Notes under the pieces: model-generated
The model's database searches: none
Told to the model about the DNA's origin: nothing
What the model saw: only the letters and a program-made list of their open reading frames with translations
In this document: positions 1 through 6,220 of the stretch, piece by piece
Numbering within the stretch: position 1 is the stretch's first letter
Layout: each line of letters begins with the position of its first letter
Program-made: the position numbers and the translations under genes
Assembly (NCBI GenBank): GCA_021828635.1
Contig: JAJZEJ010000833.1
Coordinates: forward strand, 1 to 6,452
Length of the DNA stretch: 6,452 nt
From: Chloroflexota bacterium
Lineage (GTDB): Bacteria > Chloroflexota > Ktedonobacteria > Ktedonobacterales > Ktedonobacteraceae
Direction: 5' to 3'

Positions 1-2674
1 GCGTTGGCACGCTGGTCGGACTCTCTTGTAGCGCCTGTTCCAGTTCGCTCTGAGCGCGGTCCATGTAGCCGAGACGCAAATAGGATTCGGCGGCAAGGGT
101 GCGCTCGCGCAAGAGGTCTTCTTTATTGCCTTGCGAGGAAAGCAAGTTGATGAGCCGTTCGCGGTAGGTCAGGTTATTGGGTTCCAGTTGCAAGATGCGT
201 CGATAGATAGCAATGGCATCATCGATGCGTCCATTGACAATGTACGTATCAACCAGGATGCCATATTTGGTAACGGCCTGGGCAACCTGACCCTGACGCA
301 CATAAATCTCGCATAGTACCTGATGAACATCCAGATATTGAGGAGCCATGTCGATGACGCGCAGACACTCTTCGGTGGCCGAGTTCAGTAGGCCATGATT
401 GATATAGTTCTGGATATCCTGCATCGCCCGCACAACTTGCGCCCGCACATTTTCGGGTAGATTAGCCGTGCTAAGCAGTACTGCTTCAGCTACCTGCTGC
501 AAATCACTGCTTGCCGCATCTTTGCCAGCCATCTGCGTCAGCAAGTCTTCGACCCGTGGTTGTTGCTTCATGGCACCAGCGTTCGAGGGCGCTGGAATAG
601 TGAATGAGTCGATGGGCAGTGGCGAAACTTGCGGACCAACTGGCGTTTGCTGCACCGGCTGCGCTGCTGGTATTGGTTGTGCGATAGGCTCTGGAGCTGG
701 TGGTTTAGGGGCTACTGTGTTAGCCTGCATCTCTGCTGGTCGAGCGGGTTGCGCCGGTGTTGGCTCGGCCTTGAGGGTTGGTTCTGGCGCGGCAACGGGC
801 GGTACTGGTTGAACTGGGGCCACATGAGCCGGTTTAGCCTCTTCGGTGAGCCAGGATGGCACAGCAGGGGCGGGAGGAACGGCGGCCTCTGGGCCGTTGG
901 CTGCTGATGGAATGGGTTGTGCGACAGTGGGTTGATCGGTCACTGGCGAAGAGATGGGAATCACTGGTGGTGGTGCCGGTTTAGCAATTTGTGTTTTGTC
1001 GGCGTCGCTCAGAATGCCTGTCAACCAGTCGGGTAATTCACCTGATGGTGTGGCACCATTTGCGGGCTGGGCTGGTTGCACAGGTGGGATAGATGCCTGA
1101 TTGGCTGAACCATTTGTCATCGTACCCATATTGGCGACGTTAATTGACATCGTGGGTGCCTCTGGGATCGATGACGCAGAGGGAGCCATTGTCTGCTGAT
1201 TGGTGAATGGCGTTTGTGGGTTGACCTGCGGATTAGGTGGAGGGGTAACAGAACGTACTGGCATCGGTGTATTCTGAGCTTGCTGCAGCATGAATTCAAC
1301 CTGTGCCACTTTGTCGTTCCAACCACGGCTGCGCAGGAAACCGAGCAAAGCATTATAGACGGTCAGTGCCTGCTCTTGCTCACCGAGCTGGCGATGGGCC
1401 TCTGCCGCCTCCTGACAGAGTTGGACGAGCTGGTCAGACTCCTCTAGTGTAAGAGCGTCCAGATTAACACGATCTACCGCTTCATCGAAATGAACGGTAG
1501 CAGTGCGCAGATCACCGTGCGCCCGGTAGCACTGACCGAGTGCGTAATAGCAAGACAGCGCATAGTCCGGGTCGTTCAGCAGCGTCTGGAAGCGTCGGAT
1601 GGCGTCATCCCATCGGCGCTGTTCCTGATAGAGCCAGCCCAGAAAATATTGAGCGTCAGGCCGATCAAAACCACTGTCGAGAATCTGTTCACATAGGTCA
1701 ATTGCCTCGTTGAAACGTCCCTGTGCCTGAAACGCTTGCGCCTGCTTGAGTATGCCTGTGACCTGGCTTGCTGAAATTCGTTTGCGAGGAGCGTTGCCGG
1801 GGCCATTGCCGTTAGCTAGCGATGCTCCCGGAGTGCCTGCTCCACCGAAGTTGCCCGCGCTACCCATGTTACCCATGATGCCAGAATTCCCTCCGCTTGT
1901 AGTGTCTGCCGACATTTCTGCCGACGGGCCACCTGTGACTGCCATCGGACCAGAGAGTTCGGCTCTCTGCTCCGGTTGTTTCGTATAAAACGCATCATTC
2001 CCGTAAGGCGCTCCCGCGCTGTTCTGACGAGAGGGGGAGTTGCCATCCAGGATGCGTGCGAGTAATTGTTGTGCCTCAATGTTGTGTGTATCTATACGTA
2101 GAGCTTCTTCACACTGCATGCGTGCCAATCCTGGTTGATTGCGCAAGAGATAGCCCTGCGTTGCCGCCAGGCGCTCCTGCACCATCGCGGCGATATCTTT
2201 TTTCTCAAAGTAGTAACTAGCGAGCCGTTCATGTGGCTCCGGGTCTCCCGGAGAGAGCTGAACAGCCTTCTGCCATGCAGCTTCGGCGCGTGCGCCCTGG
2301 CCTGCCTGTGAATACAGGTCTGCCAGGTGCAAGTAAGCTCGGTAGGCGTCTTCGCGTCGATGAAGGATACCATAGAGTTCAGCCGTCTTGCTCAGTGCGA
2401 TCACATTGCTGGGATCACGTTTGAGCGTATGCTCGTACTGCTCTAACGCCTGTTGCCATTGCTTGGTCTGCATATAGCAGAAGCCGATTCCACTGCGTGC
2501 TGTCGCGTCGTCTGGAAACTCAGCTAATGCTCGCTGGTATTCGCGGGCCGCTTCCGCCCATTGGCTATCCCAACGGTACCGGTCGGCTGCGTTGATAGCC
2601 GCATTAAAAACTTGTCTGTCTCCAGGCATGAAGGGTTCGCTTTCTCGAACGCTGGCACAGAATGCATCTGCCAC
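1..2674 (-). CDS. Large multi-block TPR-repeat protein (partial, C-terminus off the left edge)
   Basis: The frame is open without a stop from 2674 to the window edge, giving 891 codons. Numbering from the internal ATG at 2629, residues about 15-200 hold TPR-like helices (for example WAEAAREYQRALAEFPDD and QWQQALEQYEHTLKRDPSN). Residues 200-285 are a Gly/Asn/Ser-rich linker. Residues 288-450 are a second TPR block (RFNEAIDLCEQIL, RWDDAIRRFQTLL). Residues 451-690 are a Pro/Ala/Gln-rich, probably disordered linker. Residues about 735-876 are a third TPR block (RIDDAIAIYRRILQLEPNN). No signal peptide or membrane segment is visible, so it is probably cytoplasmic. TPR proteins act as protein-binding scaffolds; partner and pathway are unknown. 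I prefer GTG 2674 because AGGAG lies 5 nt upstream, whereas ATG 2629 has only a weak GAGAAAG. The 15 added residues (VADAFCASVRESEPF) read as normal protein. It lies 152 bp downstream of yajQ on the same strand. The Pro-rich linker gives long spurious Gly/Cys-rich open frames on the other strand. Confidence 0.88.
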   Translation of the reverse strand, partial: MADAFCASVRESEPFMPGDRQVFNAAINAADRYRWDSQWAEAAREYQRALAEFPDDATARSGIGFCYMQTKQWQQALEQYEHTLKRDPSNVIALSKTAELYGILHRREDAYRAYLHLADLYSQAGQGARAEAAWQKAVQLSPGDPEPHERLASYYFEKKDIAAMVQERLAATQGYLLRNQPGLARMQCEEALRIDTHNIEAQQLLARILDGNSPSRQNSAGAPYGNDAFYTKQPEQRAELSGPMAVTGGPSAEMSADTTSGGNSGIMGNMGSAGNFGGAGTPGASLANGNGPGNAPRKRISASQVTGILKQAQAFQAQGRFNEAIDLCEQILDSGFDRPDAQYFLGWLYQEQRRWDDAIRRFQTLLNDPDYALSCYYALGQCYRAHGDLRTATVHFDEAVDRVNLDALTLEESDQLVQLCQEAAEAHRQLGEQEQALTVYNALLGFLRSRGWNDKVAQVEFMLQQAQNTPMPVRSVTPPPNPQVNPQTPFTNQQTMAPSASSIPEAPTMSINVANMGTMTNGSANQASIPPVQPAQPANGATPSGELPDWLTGILSDADKTQIAKPAPPPVIPISSPVTDQPTVAQPIPSAANGPEAAVPPAPAVPSWLTEEAKPAHVAPVQPVPPVAAPEPTLKAEPTPAQPARPAEMQANTVAPKPPAPEPIAQPIPAAQPVQQTPVGPQVSPLPIDSFTIPAPSNAGAMKQQPRVEDLLTQMAGKDAASSDLQQVAEAVLLSTANLPENVRAQVVRAMQDIQNYINHGLLNSATEECLRVIDMAPQYLDVHQVLCEIYVRQGQVAQAVTKYGILVDTYIVNGRIDDAIAIYRRILQLEPNNLTYRERLINLLSSQGNKEDLLRERTLAAESYLRLGYMDRAQSELEQALQESPTSVPT

Positions 2675-2679
2675 CAGGT

Positions 2680-2684
2680 CTCCT
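2680..2684 (-). promoter_or_regulatory. Shine-Dalgarno AGGAG deciding a GTG start
   Basis: On the minus strand AGGAG (2684-2680) is followed by a 5-nt spacer, ACCTG, and then GTG (2674-2672), in frame with the TPR protein. An in-frame TAG lies further upstream, so the start must fall between that stop and ATG 2629. No other candidate start in this stretch has as good a ribosome binding site. Confidence 0.6.
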
Positions 2685-2778
2685 GCTGCTGTTGAGCGTT
2701 GCTGGTAGTCCGTGAACTAGCAATCTGTTCCAGTCAAAGGTTAGGGTACTACAAATTTCTGGGCTGGACACTTGTTTT

Positions 2779-2792
2779 GGTACTAAAGTACC
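2779..2792. repeat. Short inverted repeat between yajQ and the TPR gene
   Basis: The plus strand reads GGTACTAAAGTACC, 6-bp perfect arms around a 2-base centre, 35 bp past the yajQ stop. A further GGTACT occurs at 2744-2749. Neither strand has a T-tract after the repeat, so an intrinsic terminator is unlikely. It could be an operator-like site upstream of the TPR gene or chance. The rest of the 152-bp gap (2675-2826) holds no gene and no clear promoter that I can see. Confidence 0.35.
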
Positions 2793-2826
2793 GGAACTAT
2801 CGCGCTACGTTGCACTATTTACATGC

Positions 2827-3321
2827 TCATCCACGGTAATTGATGAATTGCAATGCCACCGGATAGTCTTTTTGCTTCAATGTGGCGATGATTGCCTGCA
2901 ATTCATCGCGGCTCTTGGCCGTGACGCGAATGGCCTCGCCCTGAATTTGCGGCTTGACTTTGGGATGCGTATCCCGAATAAATTTACTGATGTCCTTTGC
3001 CATTTCCGGTGAAATGCCCTGCTGCAACTGAATCACCTGGCGCACACGCCCACCGGAGGCATTTTCTTCTTTGCCAGGCTTGAAAATCTTCAGCGAGAGG
3101 TTGCGCCGTATCGCTTTCGATTCCAGAATGTCGCGCACACTCTTGAGTGTCATAGTACTTTCAGTCTGAATGGTAATGCTATCCTTGCTCTGCGTAATCT
3201 CGGTTTTTGTATCTTTCAGGTCGAAGCGGGTTTGCACGTCACGCCGCGTCTGATCGAGCGCATTGAGCAGTTCTTGCTCATCGAACTGCGATACTATATC
3301 GAATGAACAGTCTCCTGCCAT
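2827..3321 (-). CDS. yajQ: YajQ family (UPF0234/DUF520) nucleotide-binding protein
   Basis: This is a complete 164-residue protein, close to the usual family length of about 160. Family signatures run in order: FDIVSQFD near the N-terminus (7-14), RFDLKDTKTEI (32-42), KIFKPGKEE plus GGRVRQ in the middle, QLQQGISPEMAKDI, then KVKPQIQGEAIRVTAKSRDELQ and the C-terminal LQFINYRG. Known of the family: YajQ proteins are small cytoplasmic proteins with two ferredoxin-like folds that bind nucleotides or nucleic acid, and a Xanthomonas member binds cyclic di-GMP and partners with a transcription factor. The role in this organism is unknown. The ATG at 3321 has a purine-rich ribosome binding site (GGAAAGAAAGGG, 3339-3328) 6 nt upstream, across a run of six T. 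It is preceded by a 379-bp intergenic region with a likely promoter, so it probably begins its own transcript. Confidence 0.96.
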   Translation of the reverse strand: MAGDCSFDIVSQFDEQELLNALDQTRRDVQTRFDLKDTKTEITQSKDSITIQTESTMTLKSVRDILESKAIRRNLSLKIFKPGKEENASGGRVRQVIQLQQGISPEMAKDISKFIRDTHPKVKPQIQGEAIRVTAKSRDELQAIIATLKQKDYPVALQFINYRG

Positions 3322-3403
3322 AAAAAACCCTTTCTTTCCGTCTTGAATAGTACAGAATGGCTATTTGTGGGGATCGCTACATCGGTCCCTACCATGTGAG
3401 GCC

Positions 3404-3432
3404 ATTGTAACGTATTTCACCAACCTTTGCCA
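3404..3432 (-). promoter_or_regulatory. Candidate sigma-70-type promoter for yajQ
   Basis: On the minus strand TACAAT (3409-3404, five of six matches to TATAAT) lies 17 nt after TGGCAA (3432-3427), a weak match to TTGACA. It sits about 80 bp upstream of the yajQ ATG with no gene between. The -10 matches well and the -35 poorly, so confidence is limited. Confidence 0.4.
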
Positions 3433-3477
3433 CTTTGTACCTCGCCCGCTTTGGCTTCTTATTTGTTGTAACGAACG

Positions 3478-3489
3478 ATACGTTATGAT
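3478..3489 (+). promoter_or_regulatory. Possible plus-strand -10 region with the shared ATACGTTA motif
   Basis: The plus strand reads ATACGTTATGAT, in which TATGAT (3484-3489) matches TATAAT at five of six positions. No good -35 is seen at 16-18 nt (TTGTTG at 3463-3468 gives a 15-nt spacer). The first eight bases equal those just in front of the yajQ -10 on the other strand. If used, it would give a leader of about 200 nt before the gene at 3701. Confidence 0.25.
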
Positions 3490-3624
3490 GCATCATGATG
3501 AGAATTATGGTTTGTCTACTTCACAACGCTGCCTACTAGTTTCTCAACCCGCTTCCTACCAACTCTCAACTTATCTACAACGTCCGGCTGGTAGAATGCT
3601 AAGTAACAGAGGACTTCGTATAGA

Positions 3625-3652
3625 TGTAGGGGCCGGTCAACCGGCCCCTACA
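3625..3652. repeat. Perfect 28-bp GC-rich palindrome, probably a dispersed intergenic repeat
   Basis: The left arm TGTAGGGGCCGGT and the right arm ACCGGCCCCTACA are exact reverse complements of 13 bp around a central CA, so either strand can form a very stable hairpin. No T-tract follows on either strand. In my general knowledge, palindromes of the GTAGGGGCC... type recur between genes in Chloroflexota and some other phyla, as REP-like or MITE-like elements. Only one copy is in this window, so the repeat call depends on that knowledge. It lies 48 bp before the small gene at 3701. Confidence 0.65.
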
Positions 3653-3700
3653 CCATCAATATCTGTTTGCTAGCTTATATCCGAAAGGTCATCGCTCCAT

Positions 3701-4012
3701 ATGAACAATGAGTTTATAGAAGAATGTAACTTTGGTAGTGTGCCACAAGAGGCGCAAATGGCGTTACGTAGTACATTGATCACACCCGCCCAGATTCGCC
3801 GCTTTGAGCTACTACGCCTGGCCTTTTTTGTGTTGAAGCTGCGCAAGCTAGAGCAGCGTACAGCTACTGAGGGTGCGGGAGAGATGGCGGACGAAGAATT
3901 CAAGTTGCGCTGTAATCTCCTGCGCCATGCTATTTTTCAGCAGGTAGTGACGCTTTCAAAGCTCGATGCACGCCAGCAAGCCATGCAACTTATTGCGACG
4001 TGTCGAAAGTAA
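3701..4012 (+). CDS. Small hypothetical protein, 103 residues
   Basis: I do not recognise this protein. It is the only plausible plus-strand gene in the window. The sequence looks like a compact, mostly helical soluble protein: a polar N-terminus (residues 1-25), an amphipathic helix from ITPAQIRRFELLRL into AFFVLKLRKLEQ (27-52), an acidic/Gly turn (54-66), and a second helical stretch from EEFKLRCNLLRHAIFQQ to the end (66-103). The hydrophobic LRLAFFVL patch is too short for a membrane span. GAAAGG (3683-3688) lies 12 nt before the ATG, slightly far but usable; an in-frame TAG at 3671 rules out a longer ATG start. Its last 23 bp overlap, tail to tail, the end of the 740-residue protein gene. 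The competing minus-strand frame at 3670-3903 is Ser/Arg-rich and unconvincing. Whether it is expressed is uncertain. Confidence 0.6.
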   Translation: MNNEFIEECNFGSVPQEAQMALRSTLITPAQIRRFELLRLAFFVLKLRKLEQRTATEGAGEMADEEFKLRCNLLRHAIFQQVVTLSKLDARQQAMQLIATCRK

Positions 4013-6212
4013 AGATCGCGTTTGAACTGTACCCCTTGCGTTGCGTGCTTGTGGCTCCAAAGGAGACGGCGATGCCTTCTTTGTCCAGCGCGTTACGCAC
4101 AGTATTAATATCTTTCGGCGTCGCTAACGCGCGTGAACCAACACGTCGAAAGCTGAGCGATTTCAGCTTGCCTGAACTGTAGAGTTCTTCCGCGATAGCT
4201 TCACTGGAGACCTCAATCAGCACCGTTGTGGAAACACGTGCGCCTTTATAAAGCTTAGCCCAGTCACGCAAGGTGTAATCAACATTCTGTGGTAGCTCTT
4301 TTGCGCTAAGCATAGTGAGCGTAGCGATGATGGTTTCGAGGTCCAGGCCACTTGCCATACCACGAAGCAGCGAGTTACGTGTCAAGGTCAATCGGCTGAC
4401 CTGGTTAATCTGCTCGACCTGAGCAAAAGGCAAAACGCTATAGAGCGTGGGCATAGCGGGTTCGAGCAACAGCAACTCGAAGTTGGGTTGCACGATTAGT
4501 GCGCGTCTGTTCTCGGTTGCCGTTGCTGCATTATGCTGATGGTGAAGTAGTTGAACGGCTGGCTTGAGTTCTGTCAGTACCTCGGCCCCCAACTCGTTGA
4601 CTAGGAAGGCATCGGGGTTATAATGATGCTGTTCAGCCTCCTGCTCCGACTCACGGTCGTAACCAAGATCGACGAGACCGAACTCGTAGAGTGAAGAGGC
4701 GAGCATACCAGTATAGACTTCACCTTGTTGACGTAGCCACTTTTCGCGTTCTTTCTCTGTCGATTTGCTTTTCTGCTGACCGTATTTGGGCGTCGCATTG
4801 GGTGCCTCTTGCCAGATGGTTTCCAGCAATGAGTCGATGCGGTACCACTGCCCTGGTGTACAGCGCCGTAGATAGGTTAGCAGAGTTTTGCGCATCTGTA
4901 ATGGGGACCATGAATAGTAGTCGTAGGCATAGTAGTCGCGTGTATAATTTTCACCGACTACATCCGTCCAGCGATTATGCGTATATTCAGACCAGTAGCG
5001 TATAAGCTGGCGACCCTGCTCTACGAGCGTCATGGTTGTCCACTGTTCTAGCTGGTCGGCTGGCGCATAGGTGGGTTTCATATCTGCTACCGGTGGTGTT
5101 GGGCAATGAACGAGGCTGAGTGTGGTAGCGGTATTAAAGACGATAGTGAGATAGCCATCATCATCATCGTAACCAGAATAGCGCGGTAGCCCATTGGTCA
5201 GCGGTCGCATCTTGTTGGTAATGCGTTTGGGCAGTGTACCCGACTGTGTGGGCTGAATGGTCTGTTGGTAGACTGCATTGATGACGATTGCGATATCGAA
5301 GAGAACGGCTGCCGAGCTATGTGCCTGCTGTTTAGGTAGCTCTGTGAGTAGTTGCAGGCCAGCTTTAGGGCGTGGTTTTGGTGGGTGAACCAGCGCCTCT
5401 TTTAATGCCGCCTTGATCTCTTTTGGTACGAAAACGACGCGCCGTTCCTCGGAGAAGGTATCAAAGGCCAGCCCATAGTTGGTGAAGGTATGCAGCAGGT
5501 GATAGAGCGCGTCAGTATCTTCGCTACTGATACCCGCCTGCTTGTGAATTGCCTCAATGCCAAGCGGGCGTGCGGTGTTACAAAGCGTTTTCAGCAGGTT
5601 GCGCTGCTCTGCTGTGAGTTTAGAGACGATGGTGAAATCGCTGGTGAGCAATTCGTTGCTGAGCATGCCTCGCAGTTGATAAATGCTCATGTGTTCAGCC
5701 TGTTCTATCTCTATATTGCGGACAATGTGCCGCACCTCATTCTCTGTAAGGTGGTTAATGAGTAACATGAGAGAGCTTTGTGTCAAATCCTCGATCTGCG
5801 CGAAGTATTCGAGTCCTGTATGGTAGAGGGTGGATGCCAACTCAACATATGGCGTCAGTACACTGGCTTTTTTCCCTGGCATTTCGTAAATGAAGCAGTT
5901 TTCTTTTAGGGTTGCCAGCACCCCTGGTAGTGCGTCTTCTATCGGCACTCTACGTTGCACAGTGGGTAGCGTAATGCCATTGCGGGCGGCTGGCGAGACC
6001 AGATAGAACAGTGTCCGGCTCTGCTCTGTGGAGAGCGCGGGCCAGACGAAACGTGCGGCAATGGGGTCAGAGATGCGCTCAAAAAAAGTGTTGGCGGTAG
6101 TATGAGCGGGTGATGCTTCAAATTCCTCTTGTTTGCTTATACCCCACAGATGGTAGATGTGTTGCAGTTGTGCATCACTACAGGCCGTTATTGCTTCGCG
6201 TAATGTATTCAT
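3990..6212 (-). CDS. Helicase-associated domain protein (Helicase_C_3/XPB-Ssl2-like), no ATPase motor
   Basis: This is a complete 740-residue protein. Residues about 569-735 match the helicase C-terminal-like domain of bacterial 'helicase-associated domain-containing' proteins (PF13625 by recall): RALIVQPNFELLLLEP, then LTRNSLLRGMASGLDLETIIATLTMLS, then a DYTLRDWAKLYKGARVSTTVLIEVSSE segment. TQSGTLPKR (322-330) and a winged-helix-like stretch (434-520, ending near FLVNELGAEVL, 536-546) are also typical of the family. Two similar modules start LSTEQ (60) and LTAEQ (199), suggesting a duplicated winged helix. No Walker A, DEAD/DExH box or other motor motif is visible, so helicase activity is unlikely; DNA binding is inferred. 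Asp-rich (348-352) and Tyr-rich (423-433) patches stand out. The ATG at 6212 follows the ispH stop by 8 nt, with only an A-rich purine tract (AAAGAAAGA) as ribosome binding site, suggesting co-transcription or translational coupling. The true role is unknown. Confidence 0.85.
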   Translation of the reverse strand: MNTLREAITACSDAQLQHIYHLWGISKQEEFEASPAHTTANTFFERISDPIAARFVWPALSTEQSRTLFYLVSPAARNGITLPTVQRRVPIEDALPGVLATLKENCFIYEMPGKKASVLTPYVELASTLYHTGLEYFAQIEDLTQSSLMLLINHLTENEVRHIVRNIEIEQAEHMSIYQLRGMLSNELLTSDFTIVSKLTAEQRNLLKTLCNTARPLGIEAIHKQAGISSEDTDALYHLLHTFTNYGLAFDTFSEERRVVFVPKEIKAALKEALVHPPKPRPKAGLQLLTELPKQQAHSSAAVLFDIAIVINAVYQQTIQPTQSGTLPKRITNKMRPLTNGLPRYSGYDDDDGYLTIVFNTATTLSLVHCPTPPVADMKPTYAPADQLEQWTTMTLVEQGRQLIRYWSEYTHNRWTDVVGENYTRDYYAYDYYSWSPLQMRKTLLTYLRRCTPGQWYRIDSLLETIWQEAPNATPKYGQQKSKSTEKEREKWLRQQGEVYTGMLASSLYEFGLVDLGYDRESEQEAEQHHYNPDAFLVNELGAEVLTELKPAVQLLHHQHNAATATENRRALIVQPNFELLLLEPAMPTLYSVLPFAQVEQINQVSRLTLTRNSLLRGMASGLDLETIIATLTMLSAKELPQNVDYTLRDWAKLYKGARVSTTVLIEVSSEAIAEELYSSGKLKSLSFRRVGSRALATPKDINTVRNALDKEGIAVSFGATSTQRKGYSSNAIFTFDTSQ

Positions 6213-6220
6213 TCTTTCTT

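Larger units (their letters stand above)
3322..3700. other. Intergenic region between divergent yajQ and the small plus-strand gene
   Basis: This 379-bp stretch has no credible protein gene: the open frames crossing it have no family resemblance and span the palindrome. It contains the yajQ ribosome binding site and candidate promoter, a possible plus-strand -10 sharing its motif, overlapping short palindromes (ATGATGCATCAT at 3485-3496 and CATCATGATG at 3491-3500), and the 28-bp palindrome at 3625-3652. No tRNA or recognisable riboswitch is seen. Confidence 0.7.

Noticed and set aside
468..812. Gly/Cys/Ala-rich open frame of 114 codons on the plus strand
   Set aside because: It is the antisense shadow of the Pro/Ala/Gln-rich linker in the TPR gene: biased composition, no family resemblance, and the minus frame continues through it with clear TPR domains on both sides.
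3485..3500. Overlapping palindromes ATGATGCATCAT and CATCATGATG as a regulator site
   Set aside because: They come from a simple ATG/CAT-type repetition and overlap each other; no second copy in the window supports a specific operator, so they are noted only within the intergenic entry.
3556..3594. Inverted repeat CTACCA...TGGTAG
   Set aside because: Only 6-bp arms with a 27-base loop; expected by chance in a region of this size.
3625..3652. The 28-bp palindrome as an intrinsic terminator
   Set aside because: There is no T-tract after the hairpin on either strand, and it lies upstream of both flanking genes, not downstream of one.
3365..3673. 102-codon plus-strand open frame across the intergenic region
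   Set aside because: It begins inside the yajQ promoter zone and reads through the palindrome, giving a GAGQPAPT peptide typical of translated repeat. No credible ribosome binding site or domain.
3670..3903. 77-codon minus-strand open frame
   Set aside because: Ser/Arg-rich low-quality composition; it lies opposite the more protein-like plus-strand frame at 3701-4012.
4691..5005. 104-codon plus-strand open frame inside the helicase-associated gene
   Set aside because: Antisense shadow of a well-supported 740-residue gene with recognisable family motifs.
5862..5882. MPGKKAS as a possible Walker A motif
   Set aside because: It lacks the GxxxxGK[ST] pattern and is not followed by a Walker B or DExH box; it sits in the strand part of the first winged-helix-like module.
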